From assembly GCA_031284675.1 (NCBI GenBank), contig JAITXQ010000067.1:1-29525 (forward strand): DNA of 29,525 nucleotides, in the 5' to 3' direction. Shown piece by piece: positions 1 to 8,034 of this stretch. Origin of the DNA: Rickettsiales bacterium (lineage in GTDB: Bacteria > Pseudomonadota > Alphaproteobacteria > Rickettsiales > Anaplasmataceae). The notes below the pieces were generated by a model, which saw only the letters and a program-made list of their open reading frames with translations, had not been told where the DNA came from and ran no database searches. Positions within the stretch are counted from its first letter, which is position 1; every line of letters begins with the position of its first letter. Both the position numbers and the translations under genes were made by a program.

Positions 1-348
1 TTATTTGCTGTTTTTTATTTTTGAACCTTCGTCTAAGTTTAGCTTTAATGCCATTTTCTTGCATAACACTTTGTACTGTTTTGATGTTATAATTTTTGCC
101 TAAAGCTTTTAATTCAGCATGAATTTTAGGGGCTCCATATCTGCATTTGGATGCTTGATGTATTTTTTGAATATCTGCTAGAAGCCCTTCTCTTGCTAAT
201 TCCTTACTGCTTTTAGCAATCCATTTATAATAACTACCAGCAGATACATCTAAAACCCTACATAGTTCCTGTATTTTATAGTAATTTCTATGCTCTTTTA
301 TAAAAGAATATTTTACTCTTTTTGTTTGGCAAAATACCCCAGGGCTTT
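1..348 (-). CDS. IS3-family transposase OrfB, N-terminal part (frameshifted, continues off the left edge)
   Basis: After a -1 shift at the A7G run, the frame stays open to position 1, giving about 115 codons. It begins SPGVFCQTKRVKYSF and continues through HRNYYKIQELCRVLDVSAGS and CRYGAPKIHAELK. These are the N-terminal HTH_21-like segments of IS3-family OrfB, which precede the DDE integrase core. The catalytic D, D and E residues lie beyond the window edge, so it cannot be judged whether the enzyme is complete. No independent start codon with a good ribosome binding site is evident, which fits production only as an OrfAB fusion. The programmed frameshift is inferred from family behaviour; the slippery run and the open -1 frame are seen directly. 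Confidence 0.82.
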
Positions 349-612
349 TTTTAAAATGTCCCTTTCTCTTGTTATCCTTGCCAGCTCTTTTTTAAAATCA
401 AATCTTTCCTTGTCGTAAGGAGCTAATTTTCCTTTGCCTGGAAATGCGTATACCTCAGACATTTTTCCATCATATTTTCTTACCCATTTACTTAACATAC
501 TGCCATCTATACCTAGATCTTTTGCTATTTTTGTACTTGCTTGACCTGTTTCTTTAATCAGCTTAACAGCTTCTAATCTAAATTTTGCTGTGTATTCTCT
601 TCTATTTATCAT
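313..612 (-). CDS. IS3-family transposase OrfA
   Basis: This encodes the 99-residue OrfA, the DNA-binding part of an IS3-family transposase. The N-terminal region (residues about 5-50) reads as a Tnp_1 helix-turn-helix, with AKFRLEAVKLI followed by IAKDLGIDGSMLSKWVRKY. A heptad-like helix (FDFKKELARITRERDILKKAL) follows, which in this family mediates OrfA/OrfAB multimerisation. An AGAGGTG ribosome binding site precedes the ATG. The last codons contain the A7G run (346-352 plus the G at 345) where ribosomes are expected to slip by -1 to make the OrfAB fusion. The frame is intact, so this part of the element is not visibly decayed. Confidence 0.88.
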   Translation of the reverse strand: MINRREYTAKFRLEAVKLIKETGQASTKIAKDLGIDGSMLSKWVRKYDGKMSEVYAFPGKGKLAPYDKERFDFKKELARITRERDILKKALGYFAKQKE

Positions 613-735
613 ATTACACCTCTTTGAAAAAACGTTTTATTTTACTCAAAAAACGTCTTAACTTTCTCTCTACTTTTTCTGGGTAAGGTCAGGTCAATAA
701 TCTTGTAGAGAAATAACTTCTATTTTATCATAGTC

Positions 736-766
736 AAATTTGGTCATACCGAGCCAAATTTTTTTT
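736..766 (+). terminator. Hairpin with T-run, terminator-like on the plus strand
   Basis: A perfect 8-bp stem (AAATTTGG at 736-743 and CCAAATTT at 754-761) encloses a 10-base loop, and a run of eight T (759-766) follows on the plus strand. This has the form of a Rho-independent terminator for rightward transcription. The stem is A+T rich and so may be weak. It lies between the IS end and the stop codon of the minus-strand AsmA-like gene. For the gene it follows, the T-run is on the wrong strand, although the stem could still act on the leftward transcript. Confidence 0.4.
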
Positions 767-778
767 CACAACCACCTT

Positions 779-3679
779 TTAACCGCTGATGATAGCTTTG
801 TTAGTTTTTGTCATGATGCGATCAAACACTCCCAATAACCTCTTTAATAGGCTTGGGGTTAGCGAAGAGATAAAATCAACGGATACGTTACTGCTTTTGT
901 CATCACCACTTGCTTTGTAGTCTATTGAAATAATTCCCCTACTTTTCCCACCGGTAAGAAGTTTTCCTATTATAGGGATTCTTAACAAAGATTTATTAAT
1001 TGAATATGCTGGTATTACTTGCCCTTCAACCTGGAATTTATAATCCTTAATATCAAGCTTACCACTAGTGCTAACGCCTAATTCTGCTCCTTCAAGCCAA
1101 GATTCTTCAATTTCAATAATACCATCTTTGTATAAAAAAGGTGCATTACATTTATAAAGATATACACCTTCATTCTTTATAGCATTTACAATACCAGGAA
1201 GTGAAGACATCGATAATAAAGTAGTGAGTAGTGGGGCATCTTTGATATAGAAATTACTGATAGATAACATACCATAATGTTCTCCACTTTTTCTCTGGGG
1301 AGATAGATAAAAAGATAATTTACCATTTTTAACTGATTTACTAATGCCCAAAGAACGCAAGAATATCCCTGAATTATCCGCATATATTTCCAATCCTATT
1401 CCACTATATTCTGCAAGTATATTGCTATTATCTTCCAGAAACTGCCCTGTAAATTGACTTCTATTGCAATCACCTTTAGAGCAAGTTATGTTTAGCTTAG
1501 CATTTTTGATAACAATGCCTTCTTTCATAATTACATTGTCAACATTCATACTGACCTCTATGTCACTGCTTGATCCATTACTATTTTTGCTAAGTAAATC
1601 CAAAATATCACTTAAGTTAATTTTCTCACCATAAATAGTTATGGTATTTTTTTCCTTATCTGATTTAATCTCTATATTGAAATCATTATCAGGTAATCTA
1701 AAATCACCAGAATTTAAATATAGATTTCCATCTTCTACTCTTCCGCTGAATTTTATATTTAAATCACTTCCTACAATGTCTAATTTATCTACTAACAATT
1801 TATCGGCACCTTTTAACTTTACAGAGAACAAAATTCTATTGTGATCTTCAAAACGATTTTTCCATCCTAAATAACTTGAATGTGATTCTAGCTCTGATAA
1901 ATCTATATTACCATTAACATATCCAGTCCTGTCTTGGTTTATAACTGATTCTATATTTGCATTGACATAGCCACTATCAAAATTAAGTATTTGAGCAGGT
2001 AAATCTCCAATTAAATTCCAGGCAAAACTTTCATTTTTATTGCTACTTTTTAGGTTAAATAGCAGCTGTGTGTTATTTACCATGCCATTACCATTTAAAT
2101 CTATGGAGTCACTGCCAAAATTAAGCTTAATATCATACTTACCAAGACTTGCATCATATACAACTAGATTGTCAATTTTAGAATGGAATTTGGCTGAAAA
2201 GTCTACTTTTTTGTCATCAGCGTTTAGATTAAAAATGCGAAAATTGAATACAGATTTTGCTATTCCACTTACTTTATCCCTTTCAACCTTCATCACATCA
2301 TCCAGCTTAAATCTTACAGGCTCATATAAACCATAAGCATCACTTATAGCCTGGCCATTAATGGTTAGAACTGAATTTTCCTTATCAAGAGAGTTCATTT
2401 CGATATCACCACCATTAATAGTGAAATTCTGAAATTTAGCGCTATTTACAGTAATTTTAAGATTGTTGTTCCTTAGAATCAAATCACCATTTAATTCTTT
2501 CACTTGTTCGAAATCTTCATCAAATTTTACGCTACCATTTTCTATATCAGCAACTACTACAATATCTGATAAATCATCATCAATTAAATTGTTAATTTTG
2601 CCATTGAAGCTTACAATTGTATTTAAAATGTTTCCATCGATATTATCACAATACCAGCTTTTAAATTCACTATTTACTACACCATCTGGTACATAAGTAC
2701 ATAAATCCTTTGCGGCAAATCTGCTAATATTCACTCTCATTAAAGCATGATTGGTATTAAAGTTCATTTTACCAATTAAAGAAAGATACGTGTCATTTAA
2801 TTTAAAATGGAAGTTTTTTACGCTAATAATTCCATCGCTATATGTTAAATTTACATTAGTTAAGGCTAAATTTTTATTTTCCGTATTTAATACGTATACG
2901 TTTCCATCTACAATTTTACTCTTTTTATTGATTTTCAACGAGAAATTTCCTTTGAATCCTATATTTTTGTCCAAATTGTAACTTTTAACTAACGTAGAAA
3001 ACTCGCTAAATAGTCCCAATTTTAGATCATAAAATGTCCCGTATACATTTAGCAAATTGTTACGATTTTTTATCGTAATGGATAAATCATCCAGCAGTCC
3101 CTTTTCATCTTTTGTATGGATATGAATATTCAAAATATTAAAATCTTCTCTTTTCCCTATATATAATTTATCAATAAAAAATTCATCTTCTGTGCTTTTA
3201 TTGATGGCAATGTTAGTAAACTCAATTTTTGAACCTGCATTTAAGTCAAAAAAGAATTCCCTTATTGTTTTTACTGAGTTTTGCAGATTAAAATTTACTG
3301 CTTTAAAGTCAGCTTCTTTCTGATTGATACATATATGCACATTATCAGCTGAAACTTGAGAGAAATTTGTGCTAGCTTTAAATAAAGCACTCAACTTAAA
3401 ATGTACAAAAAGCTCAGGGATTTTTATAGTAAAACTAGGATTTACTATTGCCGAATCTGTAATGACTAAGTACGGATCTTTACCATCTTTCTGCCAAATA
3501 ACTGAGGTGTTCTCCATATTAACGTCTGAGCCGGCAAATACTTTTGATATTTTATGTTTAACATAAAAATCGATATAACTGATGTTGATTTCCAAAGGAC
3601 TTTCATCTTTAAAAAAAATAAAGAAGTAGGATATAAATAATAAAATTATGGAAAATAATATAGTGATTTTTTTAAGCAT
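779..3679 (-). CDS. AsmA/YhdP-like large envelope protein
   Basis: The gene encodes a 966-residue protein with one N-terminal hydrophobic segment (about residues 4-24) and a long body rich in beta-strand-like, alternating polar and hydrophobic stretches. That is the architecture of AsmA-like proteins such as YhdP and TamB, which span the periplasm and are implicated in moving phospholipids to the outer membrane. The last 160 residues look like the AsmA-like C-terminal region of alphaproteobacterial homologues, with motifs such as GVYLYKC, SGKLDIKDYKFQVEGQVIP and LLRIPIIGKLLTGG. The protein is probably anchored in the inner membrane with its bulk in the periplasm. Its ATG overlaps the end of rnhA by 8 bp, so the two are probably cotranscribed and translationally coupled. 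No frameshift or internal stop is present. The family is fairly clear; the exact substrate is unknown. Confidence 0.75.
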   Translation of the reverse strand: MLKKITILFSIILLFISYFFIFFKDESPLEINISYIDFYVKHKISKVFAGSDVNMENTSVIWQKDGKDPYLVITDSAIVNPSFTIKIPELFVHFKLSALFKASTNFSQVSADNVHICINQKEADFKAVNFNLQNSVKTIREFFFDLNAGSKIEFTNIAINKSTEDEFFIDKLYIGKREDFNILNIHIHTKDEKGLLDDLSITIKNRNNLLNVYGTFYDLKLGLFSEFSTLVKSYNLDKNIGFKGNFSLKINKKSKIVDGNVYVLNTENKNLALTNVNLTYSDGIISVKNFHFKLNDTYLSLIGKMNFNTNHALMRVNISRFAAKDLCTYVPDGVVNSEFKSWYCDNIDGNILNTIVSFNGKINNLIDDDLSDIVVVADIENGSVKFDEDFEQVKELNGDLILRNNNLKITVNSAKFQNFTINGGDIEMNSLDKENSVLTINGQAISDAYGLYEPVRFKLDDVMKVERDKVSGIAKSVFNFRIFNLNADDKKVDFSAKFHSKIDNLVVYDASLGKYDIKLNFGSDSIDLNGNGMVNNTQLLFNLKSSNKNESFAWNLIGDLPAQILNFDSGYVNANIESVINQDRTGYVNGNIDLSELESHSSYLGWKNRFEDHNRILFSVKLKGADKLLVDKLDIVGSDLNIKFSGRVEDGNLYLNSGDFRLPDNDFNIEIKSDKEKNTITIYGEKINLSDILDLLSKNSNGSSSDIEVSMNVDNVIMKEGIVIKNAKLNITCSKGDCNRSQFTGQFLEDNSNILAEYSGIGLEIYADNSGIFLRSLGISKSVKNGKLSFYLSPQRKSGEHYGMLSISNFYIKDAPLLTTLLSMSSLPGIVNAIKNEGVYLYKCNAPFLYKDGIIEIEESWLEGAELGVSTSGKLDIKDYKFQVEGQVIPAYSINKSLLRIPIIGKLLTGGKSRGIISIDYKASGDDKSSNVSVDFISSLTPSLLKRLLGVFDRIMTKTNKAIISG

Positions 3680-4109
3680 CGATTATTGCTTTTCTTGCTA
3701 AACTATCAGCCTCCTCATTATGTTTATTGCCATTATGTGCTTTAACCCACTTCCAATCAATTTCGTGTTGTAAAGCAACATTATCTAACTCTTTCCACAA
3801 TTCCATATTTTTTACTGATTTCTTATTACTTGTCTTCCAACCATTCATTTTCCACTTATTTATCCACTCTGTTATGCCACATTTAACATAAAGACTATCC
3901 GTATATAAATTAATATTACAAGAAAATTTTAACGCTTTCAGTCCATTGATCACCGCTGTTAACTCCATTTTATTGTTTGTAGTATTTTCTTCTCTACCAT
4001 AAACGTCTTTTCTATGATCTTGAAATAATATAATAGCTGCCCATCCTCCCGTCCCAGGGTTACCAGAACATGCTCCATCTGTGTATATTGTCACTTCTTT
4101 TTTATTCAT
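3672..4109 (-). CDS. rnhA: Ribonuclease HI
   Basis: This 145-residue protein is RNase HI, which cleaves the RNA strand of RNA-DNA hybrids (R-loops and replication primers) in the cytoplasm. The catalytic carboxylates are all visible: D11 in YTDGACSGNPG, E49 in KMELTAVINGL, D71 in LYTDSLYV and D135 in NEEADSLARK. The conserved histidine is H125 in WVKAHNG. The length matches the usual 150 or so residues of the bacterial type 1 enzyme. The gene overlaps the AsmA-like gene by 8 bp and follows a small CoxF-like ORF after 74 bp, so it may be read from the cytochrome oxidase transcript. The ribosome binding site before the ATG is weak. Confidence 0.96.
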   Translation of the reverse strand: MNKKEVTIYTDGACSGNPGTGGWAAIILFQDHRKDVYGREENTTNNKMELTAVINGLKALKFSCNINLYTDSLYVKCGITEWINKWKMNGWKTSNKKSVKNMELWKELDNVALQHEIDWKWVKAHNGNKHNEEADSLARKAIIDA

Positions 4110-4183
4110 CTTTGATCTATATAGGTTAATAAAGTATATAGTTGCTTTTATGAAAGCACAATTTCTATAGACACAAAGACAGT

Positions 4184-4291
4184 TTAAGCTGCGCCTTTAA
4201 ATTTTATTATAGAAATAAAAAAAAGTGCAACAACGAGTGTTATCAAAAGGAAAAGTAAAAAATAGTTTTTATACTTCTGCTGTTTTTTCAT
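4184..4291 (-). CDS. Small CoxF-like single-span membrane protein
   Basis: This 35-residue ORF starts with an ATG only 2 bp after the ctaB stop codon. It begins MKKQQKYKNY, has one hydrophobic span (FLLFLLITLVVALFFISII) and ends KFKGAA. In alphaproteobacterial cytochrome oxidase operons a tiny gene (often called coxF) lies directly after ctaB. Its product has a basic N-terminus, one span and a short ending of the type V-T-I-V-K, much like the ISIIKFKG seen here. The position, strand, spacing and topology all fit, so it is probably a real gene for a small factor of the aa3 oxidase operon. The protein is too short for similarity alone to prove homology. The other possibility is a chance ORF, which the tight spacing and net-positive N-terminus make less likely. 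Confidence 0.62.
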   Translation of the reverse strand: MKKQQKYKNYFLLFLLITLVVALFFISIIKFKGAA

Positions 4292-4293
4292 AG

Positions 4294-5181
4294 CTAAAAC
4301 AAATCAATAGAGCAAAAAATAATACTAGCAAATAGGAAAAATAGATAAGAAATTGAATAAGAAAACATTTTTTTCTGCGAGTTGTAATCCTTGAATCTCA
4401 GAATAGATATAGTATACCAAATAAAAATGCAACCTTCAAGGACTGCCGTACTGAGGTAAAATAAAGCCTTTTTCAAGAATAGAGCTGGAAGCAAGCTAGC
4501 TAACACTAGCAACACACTATAAATTAATATATATTTTCTTGTTTTTTCCGGACCATAAACAATATTGAACATTGGAATTGATGCTTTTGCATAATCTTCA
4601 GACTTATTTAAAGATAGGGCCCAAAAGTGTGGTGGAGTCCACATAAAAATTATTAAGAATAAAATGAAACTTTCCCAACTTATAGAATTAGTCACAGCTG
4701 CCCAGCCAATCATTGGAGGAAAAGCGCCTGCTGCACCACCGATAACGATATTTTGCGGAGTGCGCCTTTTTAACCAGATCGTATATACGAAAACGTAAAA
4801 TAGTATGCTGATTGCAAGTAAACCAGCAGAAATATAGTTTACTGCTATTGCCATGATAAATACTGACAAAATTCCAAGAGTTATACCAAATTCAAGCGCA
4901 CTTTCTGCAAAAACTCTACCTGAGGGTATAGGGCGATTTTTTGTCCTTTCCATGAGCAGATCTATATCTCTATCGTACCACATATTTATAGCACCTGCAG
5001 ATCCTGAACCAAGAGCAATACATACAAGAGATATTAGTGCTAGAAAAGGATGTATACTACCTGGTGCGGCAACCATTCCAGCAACTGCAGTGAATACTAC
5101 AAGGTACATTATCCTTGGCTTCAGCAAACGCCAAAAATCCAGTATTGTTGATTCAACATTTAACAAAACACTCGTGTACAT
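4294..5181 (-). CDS. ctaB: Protoheme IX farnesyltransferase (heme O synthase)
   Basis: The product is a 295-residue UbiA-family prenyltransferase that adds a farnesyl group to heme B, giving heme O, the precursor of the heme A used by the aa3-type oxidase encoded next door. The first aspartate-rich motif is NMWYDRDID (N66, D70, D74), followed by [12 protein letters not shown], a signature of CtaB/CyoE. A second polar loop, [12 protein letters not shown], follows [13 protein letters not shown]. Several hydrophobic segments fit the usual integral inner-membrane protein. Only 1 bp separates its ATG from the coxA stop codon, so it belongs to the coxBA operon. The length is normal for the family. 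Confidence 0.96.
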   Translation of the reverse strand: MYTSVLLNVESTILDFWRLLKPRIMYLVVFTAVAGMVAAPGSIHPFLALISLVCIALGSGSAGAINMWYDRDIDLLMERTKNRPIPSGRVFAESALEFGITLGILSVFIMAIAVNYISAGLLAISILFYVFVYTIWLKRRTPQNIVIGGAAGAFPPMIGWAAVTNSISWESFILFLIIFMWTPPHFWALSLNKSEDYAKASIPMFNIVYGPEKTRKYILIYSVLLVLASLLPALFLKKALFYLSTAVLEGCIFIWYTISILRFKDYNSQKKMFSYSISYLFFLFASIIFCSIDLF

Positions 5182-5182
5182 T

Positions 5183-6733
5183 CTATTTTATCACTGGTGG
5201 TTTTTCGAAAGTATGAAAAGGTGGTGGTGAAGATACCGTCCATTCCAAGGTATTGCCTCCCCAAGGATTATCTCCGGCTTTCTTGCCCCATTTGAAGAGG
5301 TGTATAACTATAAACACAAAGAACATAACTGAAGCAAAGGATATATACGAACCAATTGAAGACACATAATTCCAAGGGATAAATGCATCAGGATAATCGG
5401 GTATACGTCTTGGCATTCCAGCTAATCCCAAAAAATGTTGAGGTAAAAAAGTAATATTGGTGCTAATAAAAGTGAGCCAAAAGTGGATTTGACCTAAGCG
5501 CTCATTATATTGCTTACCCGACATTTTACCTATCCAATAATAAAAGCCAGCGAAAGTTCCAAATAATGCAGCAAGTGACATGACATAATGAAAGTGAGCA
5601 ACAACGTAATAGGTGTCGTGCAAAAGCTTGTCTATTCCACCATGGGAAAGAATTATCCCAGTTATGCCACCGCCAACAAACATAAAAATAAAACCTAGTG
5701 CAAATAGCATAGGGGTTTTAAACTCAATCGCTCCACCCCACATAGTTGCAATCCAACTAAAGACTTTTACACCAGTTATAACACCGATAAAAATTGTGGT
5801 AGTGCTAAAAAATATAGCAGCGTTAGCACCAAGCCCAACGGTGAACATATGATGAGCCCAAACCATAAAGCCAAATACTGCTATACCTATCATTGCATAA
5901 ACCATCCCTATATAACCAAATACAGGTCTATGAGAAAAAGTTGACACGACCTGACTTATGATGCCAAATGCTGGAAAAATAATTACGTAAACTTCTGGAT
6001 GACCAAAAAACCAAAATAGGTGTTGAAATAACACAGGATCGCCGCCACCAGCAGGATCAAAAAAGGAAGTGCCAATATTGCGATCAGTAAGAAGCATAGT
6101 TATAGCGCCAGCAAGCACTGGTAAGGCAACAATCAGCATAAATGCTGTTAGCAAGATAGACCAAACAAATAGTGGCATCTTAGTTAATGACATTCCTTTT
6201 GCACGCATATTAAATATAGTGACTATAAAGTTGATTGCTCCAACAATTGACGACATACCAGCAACGTGGAGTGCAAATATGGCAAGATCGACCCCTGCAC
6301 TCGGGTGGGACATAATTTGTGATAAAGGCGGATATAAAGTCCAACCCGTACCTGCACCTTCGCCAGCAAATGCTGAGAGAATGAGCAAAATAAAAGATGA
6401 CACTAATAACCAGAAACTCAAATTATTCATACGAGGAAACGCCATGTCGGGTGCACCGATCATAAGGGGTACAAACCAATTACCAAATCCTCCCATTAAG
6501 GCTGGCATTATCATAAAAAATACCATTATTAATGCATGGCCTGTAATCATTACGTTATATAATTGATAGTTATTATTAAGTATATTGATGTGCATTAACT
6601 GAGTACGAATGATTACCGATAATAATCCACCAATAATTCCAGCTAATATGGAAAAAATAATGTATAGTGTCCCTATATCTTTATGATTAGTAGAAAATAA
6701 CCAACGCTTTATGCCCTTTGGTACATCACTCAT
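5183..6733 (-). CDS. coxA: Cytochrome c oxidase subunit I (aa3 type)
   Basis: This is the 516-residue catalytic subunit of cytochrome c oxidase, an inner-membrane protein that reduces oxygen and pumps protons. Key residues are visible: heme a ligand H66 (MITGHALIM), CuB ligand H245 with Y249 for the His-Tyr crosslink (FFGHPEVYV), CuB ligands H294 and H295 (WAHHMFTVG), and H380/H382 (VVAHFHYVM) for hemes a3 and a. Proton-channel residues are also present: D96 in [13 protein letters not shown]247 in GHPEVY and K323 in GVKVFSW. This identifies an A-type (mitochondria-like) heme-copper oxidase. It lies 15 bp downstream of coxB. Subunit III (coxC) and the CtaG copper chaperone gene are not in the window. 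Confidence 0.98.
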   Translation of the reverse strand: MSDVPKGIKRWLFSTNHKDIGTLYIIFSILAGIIGGLLSVIIRTQLMHINILNNNYQLYNVMITGHALIMVFFMIMPALMGGFGNWFVPLMIGAPDMAFPRMNNLSFWLLVSSFILLILSAFAGEGAGTGWTLYPPLSQIMSHPSAGVDLAIFALHVAGMSSIVGAINFIVTIFNMRAKGMSLTKMPLFVWSILLTAFMLIVALPVLAGAITMLLTDRNIGTSFFDPAGGGDPVLFQHLFWFFGHPEVYVIIFPAFGIISQVVSTFSHRPVFGYIGMVYAMIGIAVFGFMVWAHHMFTVGLGANAAIFFSTTTIFIGVITGVKVFSWIATMWGGAIEFKTPMLFALGFIFMFVGGGITGIILSHGGIDKLLHDTYYVVAHFHYVMSLAALFGTFAGFYYWIGKMSGKQYNERLGQIHFWLTFISTNITFLPQHFLGLAGMPRRIPDYPDAFIPWNYVSSIGSYISFASVMFFVFIVIHLFKWGKKAGDNPWGGNTLEWTVSSPPPFHTFEKPPVIK

Positions 6734-6748
6734 ATCTATACTCCAAAT

Positions 6749-7513
6749 TTAACTCACTAATTTTCTATTTTCGATCCACTTATTAAAATCTTCTTTGCTT
6801 ACTGCTTCAACAACAATTGGCATAAATCCATGTCCTGGACCGCACAATTCGTAGCACTGCCCATAATAAACACCTGGCTTTTTAACATTAAACCACGCTT
6901 CATTCAGCCTTCCTGGTATTGCATCAATTTTCACACCAAAAGCCGGTACTCCCCAACTATGTATTACGTCCCCTGCTGTGACTTGTAAACGAACGTTAGT
7001 ATTAACGGGTAAAACGACGTTATTATCAACAGAGAATAGCTTCAAATCTCCTTCGATAAAGTCATCTTTTCCCTTAATATAACTGTCAAATGATACACCC
7101 TGATATTCTGGGTATTGGTAGCTCCAATACCATTGATGGCCAATAACTTTTAGTGTTATGTCAGCCTTCGGTATTTTTTCCTGTAGCTTTAGTAATTTAG
7201 CGTTTTCAAAGGCTAATATTCCAATAATGATAGTTGGTATAACAAACCAAATAATTTCTAAAGGAACACTATGGGTAGTTTTACTTATGTTTGTTACTTT
7301 GCTTTTACGAAAGCGAAACGCTATATAAGCAAGTAATATCCACACAAATAGCATTATTGCAATCATCACAACCATCACAAACGAATGTGACTTAACTACA
7401 GCCTCCATTACTTCAGTTGCAGGAGCAGGAAATCCAAATTGCCAGGAAGTAGGAGCAGAAGCAACAGATATATTTGAATAAAACATCATCAATAGCGCAA
7501 ATAACTTCACCAT
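6749..7513 (-). CDS. coxB: Cytochrome c oxidase subunit II
   Basis: The product is the 254-residue subunit II, which accepts electrons from cytochrome c through the binuclear CuA centre on the periplasmic side. A signal-like hydrophobic N-terminus (residues 1-20) precedes two membrane spans (about 43-68 and 86-103). The conserved GHQWYWSYQY is at 125-134. CuA ligands are H185 (DVIHSWG), C220, E222, C224, H228 and M231 (GQCYELCGPGHGFM). It is the first gene of the coxB-coxA-ctaB run and is preceded by a plausible sigma-70 promoter. There is little Shine-Dalgarno complementarity before the ATG. The length is slightly below the family average but all functional residues are there. Confidence 0.97.
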   Translation of the reverse strand: MVKLFALLMMFYSNISVASAPTSWQFGFPAPATEVMEAVVKSHSFVMVVMIAIMLFVWILLAYIAFRFRKSKVTNISKTTHSVPLEIIWFVIPTIIIGILAFENAKLLKLQEKIPKADITLKVIGHQWYWSYQYPEYQGVSFDSYIKGKDDFIEGDLKLFSVDNNVVLPVNTNVRLQVTAGDVIHSWGVPAFGVKIDAIPGRLNEAWFNVKKPGVYYGQCYELCGPGHGFMPIVVEAVSKEDFNKWIENRKLVS

Positions 7514-7553
7514 ATCTTTTATTTGTTTGCTGTAAAACTAAGTGACATACTGT

Positions 7554-7582
7554 ATAATAGTATATATAAACTTACTATGCAA
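7554..7582 (-). promoter_or_regulatory. Candidate sigma-70 promoter for coxB
   Basis: On the minus strand, TTGCAT (7577-7582) and TATTAT (7554-7559) are separated by exactly 17 bases. This fits the -35 and -10 boxes of a housekeeping promoter. Transcription would start near 7547, leaving a leader of about 35 bases before the coxB ATG. The region is A+T rich, so a chance match is possible, but position and spacing are good. Confidence 0.5.
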
Positions 7583-7734
7583 ACAGAGATTAGTGATGGT
7601 TAATAATTTTTTAGCGTTCAATAAGTATAATAATACAGTACTAACTTGAGGAAAAAGCATTTACGTGAATCTATTTTAAGTAAAAATATTGTAATATTTT
7701 AAATTAAGTATTTACTTTAAGTAAATTCTATAAT

Positions 7735-7810
7735 AAGTTTAATAGTGTCTGTTACTGCTAATAACCCTCTAGTCTCACACCTAAAAGCAGTAACAGACAC
7801 TATTAAACTT
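7735..7810. repeat. Perfect 25-bp inverted repeat with 26-base loop
   Basis: The left arm (7735-7759, starting AAGTTTAATAGTGTC) is the exact reverse complement of the right arm (7786-7810), and they flank a 26-base loop containing CCCTCTAG. A 25-bp perfect match is far beyond chance. It lies in the 521-bp spacer between the end of the HlyD-type gene and the coxB promoter. There is no T-run beside the arms, so it is not a typical intrinsic terminator, though it could fold on either strand. It may be a small palindromic repeat or miniature mobile element, or a transcript-end or RNA-processing structure. No ORF crosses it. Confidence 0.85.
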
Positions 7811-8034
7811 TATGACAAACCTGCTTGTCTATAATTTATAGGGTAAAAAGTTTATAAGCTTCTTTTTTATATTATATATTGCGATTTATTAATTAACTTT
7901 TAATGCCTACAGTAGCATTCACAGCCTGGGTCAAAGGTTTACACATTACAGAAAATAATCAAAAAATACAATATACTGCTTGTATACTAATATAAATTTT
8001 TTCCATTTTGCATTATTTCTATTGTGCTGATTAG

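Larger units (their letters stand above)
1..696 (-). mobile_element. IS3-family insertion sequence, one end only
   Basis: This is the transposase-proximal end of an IS3-family element that continues beyond the left edge of the window. It carries a complete orfA (313-612) and the first part of orfB, joined by an A7G slippery run. The outer end is placed near 696, where the minus strand begins TGACCTGACC; IS3-family ends normally start with TG. The other end lies outside the window, so neither the terminal inverted repeat match nor a target duplication can be confirmed. The right boundary is therefore an estimate of a few bases. The element sits 82 bp beyond the stop codon of the AsmA-like gene and does not interrupt a visible gene. 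Confidence 0.75.
7514..8034. other. 521-bp intergenic region, no convincing gene
   Basis: This spacer separates coxB from the HlyD-type gene. It holds the candidate coxB promoter (7554-7582) and the 25-bp inverted repeat (7735-7810). It also has A+T-rich near-palindromes around 7688-7726, of a sort common in such base composition. The longest plus-strand ORF is 30 codons (7903-7995), without a ribosome binding site or recognisable similarity. No tRNA-like or other RNA gene structure was recognised. Confidence 0.7.

Noticed and set aside
6069-6566. 165-codon plus-strand ORF opposite coxA
   Set aside because: It lies wholly antisense to a strongly conserved gene with every functional residue in place, and its translation is low-complexity with no family resemblance.
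7688-7726. A+T-rich near-palindromes (AAATATT-GT-AATATTT and TTTACTTTAAGTAAA) as operator sites
   Set aside because: Such imperfect A/T palindromes are common in this base composition and show no link to a promoter.
7903-7995. 30-codon plus-strand ORF in the coxB upstream spacer (starts MPTVAFTAWVKG)
   Set aside because: It has no ribosome binding site, no recognised similarity and no neighbour on the same strand; chance ORFs of this size are expected in the spacer.
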